Shown here piece after piece: positions 8,423 to 15,698 of a stretch of DNA of 53,803 bases; the first letter of the stretch is position 1; every line of letters begins with the position of its first letter. Source of the DNA: Mageeibacillus sp. UBA6980 (lineage in GTDB: Bacteria > Bacillota > Clostridia > Saccharofermentanales > Saccharofermentanaceae); NCBI GenBank assembly GCA_002450095.1, contig DJYK01000008.1, positions 25,815 through 79,617 on the forward strand, given 5' to 3'. Below the pieces are notes generated by a model. The model did not search any database. It was not told the origin of the DNA and saw only the letters and a program-made list of their open reading frames with translations. The translations under genes and the position numbers were made by a program.

Positions 8423-9142
8423 TCATGAGAGCACATAATAAGATGTCAGAAGATTAATCGCCGATACAACCGAATTTCTCATCAATTCCGGCGACGGCAT
8501 ATGAGTCTTATCGCCATGCAAGACTACCATGTCCATACCGAAGGTGAAGCCGTTTAACAAATATTGAGCGAATTTGATTCCATTGCGGGTTACATAATCG
8601 ATCTTCTCGGTCATTCCTTCACACTCTATAATCATGCAGCAATTAAACTCCGGAAGATAGACTACAAAGTCCGGTTCAACCTGAAAGTTCCCTAATGACA
8701 ATCTCGGCTCATATTTATATTCAAGGCCCATACCGTCAAGGACTCCAGCCATCGCGACTTCAAATCTCGACCGCATCCAAAACTCTTTGTGATTATAAGG
8801 ATGATTACCGTCATTATTGTCGGTCCTTGATTCCATACGGCAATATTCTTCGTACCCCAGAACCGGAGATATTTCTTTGATCCTCACCGACTGATAAGAA
8901 CCGGCCACAGATTCGATCTTTCTTTTGATCTCCTTGAGTCTTTTGATCCTGAAAAATTCTTTCTCGGCATTCTCAAATCTTTGTGAAGTGGACTGGATCT
9001 CATGAAGCTTACCCTTACAAAAGTATTTGATGCAGTATTTATCCTTCCTTCGGTTTCTGTACATAACCGGTAAGGATTCAAGCTGTTTGTTTATATAGTT
9101 GAGCTTAATAGAAAGATATCTTCTGTCAAATTCCAATTCCAT
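8423..9142 (-). CDS. uncharacterised protein, possible PD-(D/E)xK nuclease fold
   Basis: A 239-residue soluble protein with no clear family. The N-terminal half is basic and helical (many Lys, Arg and Tyr, about residues 1-95). The C-terminal half has the order Glu (FEVAMA near 128) - VEPDFVVY (near 153-160) - MIIECEG (near 168-175). This resembles the E...PD...(D/E)xK core of restriction-endonuclease-like folds, with ExE in place of ExK. A nuclease or DNA-binding role is an inference from this pattern only. The gene lies between the histidine kinase gene and the ABC operon on the same strand. Its stop codon touches the iteron array, so a DNA-binding link to the array is possible but unproven. 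A weak GGGGAT precedes the start. Confidence 0.55.
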   Translation of the reverse strand: MELEFDRRYLSIKLNYINKQLESLPVMYRNRRKDKYCIKYFCKGKLHEIQSTSQRFENAEKEFFRIKRLKEIKRKIESVAGSYQSVRIKEISPVLGYEEYCRMESRTDNNDGNHPYNHKEFWMRSRFEVAMAGVLDGMGLEYKYEPRLSLGNFQVEPDFVVYLPEFNCCMIIECEGMTEKIDYVTRNGIKFAQYLLNGFTFGMDMVVLHGDKTHMPSPELMRNSVVSAINLLTSYYVLS

Positions 9143-9194
9143 ATTGACTATCCCCGATAATTCTTATTCCATTACGATTCTGCATGATAAAGAC

Positions 9195-9240
9195 CCCGAA
9201 TTCAACAGATTCGGGAAAAACGGGAATATATGGCCCGTTT
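9195..9240 (-). terminator. hairpin terminator after the histidine kinase gene
   Basis: On the minus strand AAACGGG (9234-9240) pairs with CCCGTTT (9218-9224) around a 9-base loop and is followed by more T residues. A second perfect 7-bp hairpin (CCCGAAT/ATTCGGG, 9195-9215) follows. The location, about 50 bp after the kinase stop, fits a Rho-independent terminator. Confidence 0.6.
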
Positions 9241-9292
9241 GGAACAATAAAACACCGTAATCATTGGGTTACAAGACCACAGGTGGGACAAA

Positions 9293-10579
9293 TCAACTCA
9301 ATGGAATAAGAAGTCTTACGCAAAAGCCCGAAGGATCGGCATTCCCGGGGATCAGATCACCGTTCATCTTTGTCATCAGGACCTTGCCGATATACAGGCC
9401 GAGACCGTTACCGTCCTTGTATACGGTATTCGAATCCTTGCCTCTGTAGAATTTATTAGTTATCAGTTCGATCTCGTCTTCAGGGACACCCGGCCCGTAG
9501 TCCCTTAAAGTCATCTCAAGAAACTTACCGTTGACCTTATAATCAACATCGATCTTCGTATCAGCATATTTATAGGAATTGGAGATTATATTGCCTATAA
9601 CCTGGCTTAAGCGCTTGCTGTCTATATTGATAAGAACATCGGGGATATCCGAACAGTTCGTGAGCTCCTTATCGTCGTAGCTTCGAACTATCGAATCTAT
9701 TATTTCCGACTTCTCGTCGGTCAAGTTCACGGTAAACTCACCGAGTTCATTGAGTGCGGATTCGAACAGGTCACTTACGAGTTTGTCGATCTGATCGGCC
9801 TTGATGTATATGTTATTAAGCTTCTCGAGCATGGACGGGTCGGGCGAGTCACTCATCGAAGCCTTGGTCTCGAGAAGCTCCGTGGTAAGTTTGATGCCGG
9901 TGATCGGAGTTTTAAGGTCGTGGCTTAATGACGCGATCATCTCACGTTCTTTTTTCTGAAGACTGAGCTCTCTTTCCTTCGAGCTCAAAAGTTCTTCACG
10001 CATGATGTCGAAGCTCTCGCTAAAGTCTCCGAACAGGTTATTGCGATCCATCGGGAGCGGCTCGTCGAGCTGTCCGCGTGCGACCTTCTCGGCAAATCCT
10101 TTCATGCGACGGAACGGCATGAAGATATTATTCTCAACATATTTACCGAAGATCATCGCCGCGATAAACAGGATCAGTACCGCTATATATAAGATAACGA
10201 CGATCCTGTTGCGAAGAGTCTCGATCCGGGACACGCCGTCATCGACAATGATCACGCTTCCGGCTATACGACCGTCCCTGACCACATACTGATAGGGGTA
10301 GTCCGAAGCTATCGCATCCGCGACGGTCAGATTCGAAGATCCGCCTTCAGAGTCGTAGATCGTGTTTCCGTCCGGGTCGTTTATGACAAAGTGCGATGAG
10401 ATATCAGAAGAGTCAACATCAGCTCCCTCTTCCAATGTCTTCACTATGTCGTTAAGCTCGATGATCATGGAAGCATTTCTCTTACCCGCATCAGTTTTTA
10501 CGGACATAAAGAAAAGTGCCGTGATGAGAAGCATACTTATAATTGCAACGGATAAAACGGTGCGGTAATAGTTCTTCAT
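9293..10579 (-). CDS. sensor histidine kinase
   Basis: A 428-residue membrane sensor kinase. Two membrane helices (about residues 8-27 and 126-145) flank a sensor region of about 95 residues outside the cell. A HAMP-like segment follows (about 146-200), then the HisKA dimerisation domain with phosphoacceptor His220 in SLSHDLKTPI. The HATPase domain shows the N box (NIISNSYKYA), G1 (DYGPGVPED) and G2 (GNGLGLYIGK). The start lies 1 bp after the response regulator stop, so the two form one unit. With the nearby FtsX-type exporter the arrangement resembles stress- or antibiotic-sensing systems paired to an ABC exporter; the signal is unknown. Confidence 0.93.
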   Translation of the reverse strand: MKNYYRTVLSVAIISMLLITALFFMSVKTDAGKRNASMIIELNDIVKTLEEGADVDSSDISSHFVINDPDGNTIYDSEGGSSNLTVADAIASDYPYQYVVRDGRIAGSVIIVDDGVSRIETLRNRIVVILYIAVLILFIAAMIFGKYVENNIFMPFRRMKGFAEKVARGQLDEPLPMDRNNLFGDFSESFDIMREELLSSKERELSLQKKEREMIASLSHDLKTPITGIKLTTELLETKASMSDSPDPSMLEKLNNIYIKADQIDKLVSDLFESALNELGEFTVNLTDEKSEIIDSIVRSYDDKELTNCSDIPDVLINIDSKRLSQVIGNIISNSYKYADTKIDVDYKVNGKFLEMTLRDYGPGVPEDEIELITNKFYRGKDSNTVYKDGNGLGLYIGKVLMTKMNGDLIPGNADPSGFCVRLLIPLS

Positions 10580-10580
10580 C

Positions 10581-11288
10581 TTATTCGAGAATGTAGCCGA
10601 CGCCCCAGACCGTTTTTATGATCTTCGGATTCTTGGCATTCTCCTCCGTCTTCTCTCTTATATGCCTTATGTGAACGGCGATAGTGCCTTCGCCTATAAA
10701 CTCATCATCCCATACATTCTTCAGAAGCTCGTCCTTCGTGACTACGCGACCTCTGTTCTGCACAAGATACAGGAGAAGTTTATACTCCATATCCTTGAGG
10801 CTAATAGTCTCGCCTCTGACCATAAGCTTATGTGTATTGGTATCAAGCGTGATCCCGTCGGAAAAGCTTAAGGATGAGCTTTGACTCGCAGGGGCGGCAG
10901 ACGTATTCGAAGCCTGGGCCGCCTTCTCGTAACGCGCGATCACGTTCTTGACCTTAGCAAGCAGAATGCTTATTGTATACGGCTTCTTGATGTAGTCGTC
11001 ACCGCCGATATTAAGCGCGATAAGAACGTCGTCATCGGATGATCTCGCACTTACGAATAGTATCGGCATGTCATAATTCTCGCGGATCTTTTTACAAAGG
11101 TCGAATCCGGACTTATCACCCAAATTAATATCGAGAAGCAAAAGCGACACCGTATTCTTCATAAGGAAATCAACGGCGTCCTCATAACTTGTTACAAAGG
11201 CCGTCTTAACATCGAACATATTAAAGTACTCCGCGGTGGACTCCGCGATTACTTTATCATCATCAATCATGAGAACTTTGTAATCCAT
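10581..11288 (-). CDS. OmpR-family response regulator
   Basis: A 235-residue two-domain regulator. The receiver domain (1-120) has the acidic pocket IDDDK, phosphoacceptor Asp53 in LLLDINLG and the conserved Lys in IKKPYT. The winged-helix DNA-binding domain (about 138-235) has the typical LLLYLVQNRGRVVTKDELL and the end VWGVGYILE. It is cognate to the kinase just downstream. No Shine-Dalgarno is visible: a TACAAT box lies only 6 bases before the ATG, inside the inverted repeat TTAAG-N9-CTTAA, so the transcript may be nearly leaderless or autoregulated. A likely target is the ABC operon at 8200. Confidence 0.93.
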   Translation of the reverse strand: MDYKVLMIDDDKVIAESTAEYFNMFDVKTAFVTSYEDAVDFLMKNTVSLLLLDINLGDKSGFDLCKKIRENYDMPILFVSARSSDDDVLIALNIGGDDYIKKPYTISILLAKVKNVIARYEKAAQASNTSAAPASQSSSLSFSDGITLDTNTHKLMVRGETISLKDMEYKLLLYLVQNRGRVVTKDELLKNVWDDEFIGEGTIAVHIRHIREKTEENAKNPKIIKTVWGVGYILE

Positions 11289-11347
11289 ATTAAGATTGTA
11301 TCACTTAATCGGGATCGTGACTTCTGCTCTGTCAGCCATATTGAATG

Positions 11348-12526
11348 TCAGGCCGACTTAAGCGTTGTGGATTTAAGAAGCTTCTTCCGCTCGTACATCC
11401 TCTGATCTGCTCTTGTAAATATAGAATTGAAATCGAAGTCTCTTCCCGGTCTGAATACATCCATACCTGTTGATATTACGATCTTACCTGTCTGATTATT
11501 CTCTTCCATACGAAGATCAAAATTCTCGAGCAGTTCTTTCCTTTGTATGTAATCATCACCTTCAAGTATGACTACAAACTCATCTCCGCCTATGCGGTAA
11601 ACGGGACTGTGCTGGAACTGCTTGCAGATAAGAACGGAGCCTTCAATGATATATTGATCTCCCTGCTCGTGACCCAATGTGTCATTTACCTTCTTGAGAT
11701 CATTAACATCGAATACTATTACACCTAATTCCTTCAACTCCAAAGTGGTGATCCGCTGATCGATGAGGATCTTATCTTCCTGGAAAGCACGCTTGCTCTT
11801 AACTCCGGTCAGGGGATCTTTTAATGCGATCTGCTTTGCAGAACCGATCGCATTCTTCTGGTCCTGCTTCTCATCCTGAACTACGTATGTATGGATTATG
11901 CATGTGACTATAAGACATCCGACCGAATAGAACGGGATGTGGGGGAAGAATGCCTGCAATGCGATAAACACGGCCATGACGAGTCCTGATATTCCGATAG
12001 TCCAGTGGTGCGCCTTGACGCGTCCTTCACTGTTTGTCGCTATACGAAGAGTATACGATGAACTTAAAAGATGCAAAACAAGCTGCAGCATCAATGTTAT
12101 AAAGCGGAAAGAGGTCGTGTGATAATGGCCTTGAGAGTCAAAGTGGAATACGATCGGCTTGAAAAGGTTGACTATCAATGCCACGATCTCGAATATAACT
12201 ATACCCCAGCCGCCTATCGTTATTATTGAAACAAATCTGTTGTTACGATCGAGATATGCCACGACAAATTTTGTCCACATAAGGACTGTCCACACCATCG
12301 ATACAAAGAACGACAAAGTCATTATATAAGCGATCGGGATAAAGCGGATATTACTGAAAACACCCCATGAGAGATCAAATACATAAAAGATCGCCAGACT
12401 GTACAAAAATATGCGGTAGCGCTCCATAGCCACCGACAAATCCAAAGATCTTCCGGGTTTAAGATATTCAAGATTGATTATACAATGCAGAATCAGTGCC
12501 AAAAGGCCTACGCTTGCATAGTACAT
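11348..12526 (-). CDS. membrane-bound diguanylate cyclase (GGDEF)
   Basis: A 392-residue protein. About 215 N-terminal residues contain six or seven membrane helices (hydrophobic stretches from residue 1 to about 215). The GGDEF domain (about 232-392) has DPLTGVKSKRAF, VNDLKKVNDTLGH and the intact catalytic GGDEF at 313-317, so it should make c-di-GMP from two GTP. No RxxD inhibitory site is seen upstream of GGDEF. The start has GGCGGTGATT ahead of ATG. It appears to be a single-gene unit. An EAL protein at 39080 could degrade the product. Confidence 0.9.
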   Translation of the reverse strand: MYYASVGLLALILHCIINLEYLKPGRSLDLSVAMERYRIFLYSLAIFYVFDLSWGVFSNIRFIPIAYIMTLSFFVSMVWTVLMWTKFVVAYLDRNNRFVSIITIGGWGIVIFEIVALIVNLFKPIVFHFDSQGHYHTTSFRFITLMLQLVLHLLSSSYTLRIATNSEGRVKAHHWTIGISGLVMAVFIALQAFFPHIPFYSVGCLIVTCIIHTYVVQDEKQDQKNAIGSAKQIALKDPLTGVKSKRAFQEDKILIDQRITTLELKELGVIVFDVNDLKKVNDTLGHEQGDQYIIEGSVLICKQFQHSPVYRIGGDEFVVILEGDDYIQRKELLENFDLRMEENNQTGKIVISTGMDVFRPGRDFDFNSIFTRADQRMYERKKLLKSTTLKSA

Positions 12527-12602
12527 ATAATCACCGCCTCAAGAAACTGACAAAAAATCTTTAAGGTATCAACACGATGATTATACTACAAAATAATAAA
12601 GT

Positions 12603-12647
12603 AAATAAATATATGTCCTGAAAGAAGGACGCGCCTTCTTTCAGGAC
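12603..12647 (-). terminator. strong Rho-independent terminator of the metQ operon
   Basis: A perfect 14-bp stem (GTCCTGAAAGAAGG with its complement, 12615-12647) encloses a 5-base loop. On the minus strand it is followed by an A/T-rich tail (ATATATTTATTTAC). It lies 30 bp after the AhpD-like gene and closes the metQ-ADH-AhpD operon. Confidence 0.85.
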
Positions 12648-12676
12648 TATTAAGTCAGAAAACCAAGAAGCGAAGA

Positions 12677-13231
12677 TTACTTGATATTCTCTCTCCATGT
12701 AGCAGGCTTAAACTCCTGAACCAGAGGGAGCAGGCGCTTATCTACATCGATCTTGAACACTGCATTGAAGTTATTTGTAGCGATCATCTGGCCTGCGAAT
12801 CCGACGATAACAACAAGTTCCTTATCGTTGAAATACTTGCGAAGGTCCTCGAACAATTCATCCGATACGGCCGTAGGATCTTTAACGATAGCTTCCGCGA
12901 GCTTAGAGAGAAGTTCTTCCTTCTCATCGTAAACGAGATTGGCGGGATCGAGACCGAGGCCCTTTACATCACTTATGAAGAACAATGAGCACAGCTGGCA
13001 TGAATTCGTTGTCGATATCTTATGAGCATAAAGGATGGCGTCCTTCTCACCGATCACCTCGACAAGTCTGTTCCACGATGTATACCAGGCCATATAGGCA
13101 TCGTAAGTTGCCGCGTCATTGAGAAGACCTCTCTTCATGTTGGTAACGGCATTTCTTCCGGCGAGCTCATCATAGCGCTCCTTCTCTGCTCCCGTTACTT
13201 CGTTCTGTTCCAATAATTTGATCCTTGCCAT
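12677..13231 (-). CDS. AhpD-like / carboxymuconolactone decarboxylase-family protein
   Basis: A 184-residue protein of the AhpD-like all-helical superfamily. The redox motif NSCQLCSLFF has C78 and C81 spaced CxxC, as in alkylhydroperoxidase D, where the two cysteines form a redox disulfide. The usual histidine after the CxxC is replaced by a hydrophobic FF segment, so peroxidase activity is uncertain. It is the last gene of the metQ-ADH operon, 25 bp after the dehydrogenase, with AAGGAGAT before its start. The setting under a sulfur-type operator and a Cys-containing leader suggests a role in handling a sulfur compound or its by-products; that is inference. Confidence 0.8.
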   Translation of the reverse strand: MARIKLLEQNEVTGAEKERYDELAGRNAVTNMKRGLLNDAATYDAYMAWYTSWNRLVEVIGEKDAILYAHKISTTNSCQLCSLFFISDVKGLGLDPANLVYDEKEELLSKLAEAIVKDPTAVSDELFEDLRKYFNDKELVVIVGFAGQMIATNNFNAVFKIDVDKRLLPLVQEFKPATWRENIK

Positions 13232-13255
13232 TTTTATTATCTCCTTTTTTGTTTT

Positions 13256-14416
13256 TTATAGTGCAAGATTAAGAATCTCGATGATCTTTTGTGAATCAAG
13301 CGGTACATAGTGTCCTACCGTGCCGTTTGCCGTCGCCCTGTTTGCCATTACTTCAAAATCTTCATCCGTGATACCAAGCTGCGAGAGCCTTGTCCTGACA
13401 CCGAGCTTACGGAAGAAATCTTCAAGTTTCTCCGACAGTATCAGTGCTCTGTCCTCTTCGCTGTAGTCATACGGATCGGCCCCGTACACTCTTGAAGCAA
13501 GGAGCGCAGGTCTCCACGGCTTGACCTTCGCCATATAGCGGACCCATGCGACCATGACCACTGCCATTCCTTCGCCGTGAGTGATGTTATACTGTGCGGA
13601 AAGCTCATGTTCGATTCTGTGGGAACCCCAGTCGGCAGTCCTTCCGGCATCGAGGAAATTGTTATGTGCCACGCTCGCAAGCCACTGAACTTCGGCTCTG
13701 GCATTGATGTTCGACGGATCTCTGATAAGCCTCTCGGCGTTTACGGTAAGCGCTCTAATCGCCCCTTCGATAAGATAGTCGGTAGTATCGGAGTTCTTCT
13801 CATCCGAGAAATACCTCTCAAGAAGATGTGCCAATACATCCGCTATTCCTACAGAAGTCTGATAGGAAGGAAGATTGACCGTGTACTTAGGATTCATGAT
13901 CGCGAACTTCGGGATTATGCGGTCGTCTTCAAATCCTTTCTTCCACTGTCCGTATGAGAGGATCGCCGCATTGGATGTCTCCGATCCGCTCGATGCCGTC
14001 GTGGCGATAACGCCCACATTGATTACCTTCTCCGGTATCACTCCCTTGTCAAAGAAATCCCAGACATCACCTTCGTAAGGTATACCGAGCGCCACTGCCT
14101 TGGCTGTGTCGATGGATGATCCTCCTCCGACGGCGAGGACGAGATCGACCTTATCTTTCTTCCCCTGCTCTACAAGTTCTCTTACCAGTTCGATTGACGG
14201 ATTCGGTACTACGTTCCCGTTTTCCGAGAATCTTATCCCGAGCGTCTCTACCGCATCCGTAATGACGTCATAAATACCGAGAGTCTTGATGAAATCCCCG
14301 CTGTATACGAGTAAAAGCGAAGTTGTCTTTAAGTCAGAAAGAAGGTTAACAAGTTTGCTCTCGCTTCCCTCGCCGAAAATGATCTTCGCGGGATTGTAGT
14401 ACTCGAATCCGATCAT
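13256..14416 (-). CDS. iron-containing alcohol dehydrogenase
   Basis: A 386-residue group III (Fe-dependent) alcohol dehydrogenase that interconverts an alcohol and an aldehyde or ketone with NAD(P)H. The dinucleotide-binding stretch AVGGGSSIDTAKA lies near residues 91-103. Metal ligands are expected in GIADVLAHLLE (Asp and His) and in HELSAQYNITHGEG (two His). Sequence resembles BDH/YqhD-type enzymes. ATG at 14416 is chosen because GGAGGGA lies 8 bases upstream; an upstream in-frame start would overlap metQ. It sits between metQ and the AhpD-like gene in one operon. Substrate unknown. Sulfoacetaldehyde reductases of taurine metabolism belong to this family, so a sulfonate-derived aldehyde is one speculative candidate. 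Confidence 0.9.
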   Translation of the reverse strand: MIGFEYYNPAKIIFGEGSESKLVNLLSDLKTTSLLLVYSGDFIKTLGIYDVITDAVETLGIRFSENGNVVPNPSIELVRELVEQGKKDKVDLVLAVGGGSSIDTAKAVALGIPYEGDVWDFFDKGVIPEKVINVGVIATTASSGSETSNAAILSYGQWKKGFEDDRIIPKFAIMNPKYTVNLPSYQTSVGIADVLAHLLERYFSDEKNSDTTDYLIEGAIRALTVNAERLIRDPSNINARAEVQWLASVAHNNFLDAGRTADWGSHRIEHELSAQYNITHGEGMAVVMVAWVRYMAKVKPWRPALLASRVYGADPYDYSEEDRALILSEKLEDFFRKLGVRTRLSQLGITDEDFEVMANRATANGTVGHYVPLDSQKIIEILNLAL

Positions 14417-14435
14417 TATATGTTCCCTCCACTTA

Positions 14436-15281
14436 TCAGTTAAGAGGGACAACAGCGCCGTCATATGTGCTGTTGATATAATCTCTTACTTCCGGTCCCT
14501 GAAGAACCTCTACCAAAGCGGCAAGAACCGGGTCATCAGCCTTGTCGGGAGATGTGGCGATGATGTTTCCGTATGTCTGAGCGGCAAGACCGTCATTAGC
14601 TTCAACTGCCAGCGCCTCACTTACATGAAGGCCTCCTTCTATCGCGTAGTTACCGTTGATTACCGCTACATCAACATCGGGAAGTGCCGCGACGAGCTGT
14701 TCAGGTGCAAGTTCCTCAAACTGTATGTTCAAAGGGTTATCCGTAATGTCTTCTATTGTTGCATTGATTCCCGCATCATCGCTTAATGTGAGGATTCCCT
14801 CCTGTGCGAGAAGAAGCAACGCTCTTGCTTCGTTAGTTACGTTATTGGGAACTGCAACTACAGCGCCTTCGGGAAGCTCGCTAAGATCGGTAACTCTTCC
14901 CGCATAGATGCCGAACGGTTCATAGTGGATAGCACCGATGGATACAAGATCGGAACCGTTCTCGAGGTTAAACTGCTCGAGATAGGGCACATGCTGGAAA
15001 TAGTTGGCATCGAGGCTTCCCTCTATAACTCCGGTATTCGGTGTGATCGAATCCTCGAGCTGTACGATCTCAAGTGTTATTCCCTGCTCTGCCAAGATCG
15101 GCTTGGCGACCTCGAGTATCTCCGCATGAGGAGTGATGTTTGCACCTACGGTAATGACCGTTGATCCTGCACTCGAAGCTTCACTTGCGTCTGTTGATCC
15201 GTTGCTGCATGCGGCAAATCCCGCTCCTATTGACAATGTAAGTGCAACTGCTGCTGCTTTTCTGATAATGTTCCTTTTCAT
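14436..15281 (-). CDS. metQ: MetQ/NlpA-family substrate-binding lipoprotein
   Basis: A 281-residue lipoprotein of the NlpA/MetQ family, the extracellular binding component of a methionine- or cystine-type ABC importer. The signal peptide ends in a lipobox GFAAC with the lipidated Cys at residue 25. Then come the family features TPHAEILEVAKPIL, YFQHVPYLEQFN and AVPNNVTNEARALLLL. ATG at 15281 is preceded by AAGGAGAT. No transporter partner is adjacent. metN and metI lie 14 kb away at 28481-30134 in an operon with the same operator. MetQ relatives bind Met, Cys or related compounds; control by a Cys-containing leader favours a cysteine-related ligand, but this is inferred. Confidence 0.9.
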   Translation of the reverse strand: MKRNIIRKAAAVALTLSIGAGFAACSNGSTDASEASSAGSTVITVGANITPHAEILEVAKPILAEQGITLEIVQLEDSITPNTGVIEGSLDANYFQHVPYLEQFNLENGSDLVSIGAIHYEPFGIYAGRVTDLSELPEGAVVAVPNNVTNEARALLLLAQEGILTLSDDAGINATIEDITDNPLNIQFEELAPEQLVAALPDVDVAVINGNYAIEGGLHVSEALAVEANDGLAAQTYGNIIATSPDKADDPVLAALVEVLQGPEVRDYINSTYDGAVVPLN

Positions 15282-15320
15282 TTTTTTAATCTCCTTGCTA
15301 TGTGATATTTTCCTTGTGTA

Positions 15321-15436
15321 AGGCAATAAATATGCCCGGTGATCCTTGAACTCCCGGGCAAACGGTTTCTCAGTTGCTTGTTATCTTCAACATCGTTCTG
15401 TTGAAGGATACCGCTTCAGTCTATCCGCCCGGGAGT
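15321..15436 (-). promoter_or_regulatory. attenuator: mutually exclusive stems before metQ
   Basis: On the minus strand, ACTCCCGGGC inside the leader ORF (15427-15436) is perfectly complementary over 10 bases to GCCCGGGAGT (15350-15359). The latter can instead pair with ACCGGGC (15334-15340), followed by ATATTTATT. A perfect 8-bp hairpin, CTTCAACA/TGTTGAAG (15385-15406), lies between. Ribosomes finishing the leader would cover the first segment and allow the terminator-like stem. Stalling at the Cys codons would let the long stem form instead. The stems are seen directly; the mechanism is inferred. Confidence 0.65.
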
Positions 15437-15491
15437 AAGGCATTCGACAACAGTACATTCGTGTCGATAGATTTGTGATCTCGATCTTCAT
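15387..15491 (-). CDS. 34-residue leader peptide with a Cys-Cys pair
   Basis: A short ORF with a perfect AAGGAGG 5 bases before ATG (minus strand, 15491). It encodes 34 residues including the tract RMYCCRMPYSR and ends in Cys. The two adjacent TGT codons are codons 14 and 15. The ORF starts about 20 bases after the expected transcription start and ends about 106 bases before metQ. Its 3' half contains one arm of the alternative stems described for the attenuator. Position, strong ribosome site and tandem regulatory codons match ribosome-mediated attenuation, here sensing charged tRNA-Cys. It is too short for family assignment. Confidence 0.7.
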   Translation of the reverse strand: MKIEITNLSTRMYCCRMPYSRADRLKRYPSTERC

Positions 15492-15518
15492 TCCCGCCTC
15501 CTTGATTTTGATGGTGTA

Positions 15519-15552
15519 ATGTTAATTCTATTCACCTACTATGTCAATAGGT
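15519..15552 (-). promoter_or_regulatory. metQ promoter with 19-bp Rrf2-type operator
   Basis: The minus strand carries a TTGACA -35 box (15542-15547), a 17-base spacer and TAACAT (15519-15524). The 19-mer ACCTACTATGTCAATAGGT (15534-15552) covers the -35 box. It has inverted ends (ACCTA...TAGGT) and is identical to the site at the nifS promoter. Binding there would block RNA polymerase. A perfect palindrome ATAACCGGTTAT lies just upstream at 15571-15582. Confidence 0.75.
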
Positions 15553-15641
15553 TTATAATAGTTAAATCCGATAACCGGTTATAGGTGGTTTTAAGAAAAG
15601 CAATAAAGTATCATCTATGTATATTTACGGAGGAAGATCTT

Positions 15642-15698
15642 ATGGAAAGACCTTACGATCAAAGTCCGCCCCGATTCGTTCTTAACGTTAGTCGGTAA
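15642..15698 (+). CDS. possible 18-residue micro-ORF
   Basis: ATG at 15642 is preceded by GGAGGAAG at ideal spacing and opens an 18-codon frame (MERPYDQSPPRFVLNVSR) ending at TAA. It overlaps the convergent mogA stop. A TATAAT box at 15554-15559 with a weak TTCACC 17 bases before could drive it. That arrangement would place the 19-bp operator within the spacer. Coding is possible only on the strength of the ribosome site; it may equally be chance. Confidence 0.25.
   Translation: MERPYDQSPPRFVLNVSR

Noticed and set aside
15281..15520. SAM riboswitch or T-box upstream of metQ
   Set aside because: The conserved SAM-I core and the T-box TGGNACCGCG-type sequence are absent. A translated leader with alternative stems explains the region better.
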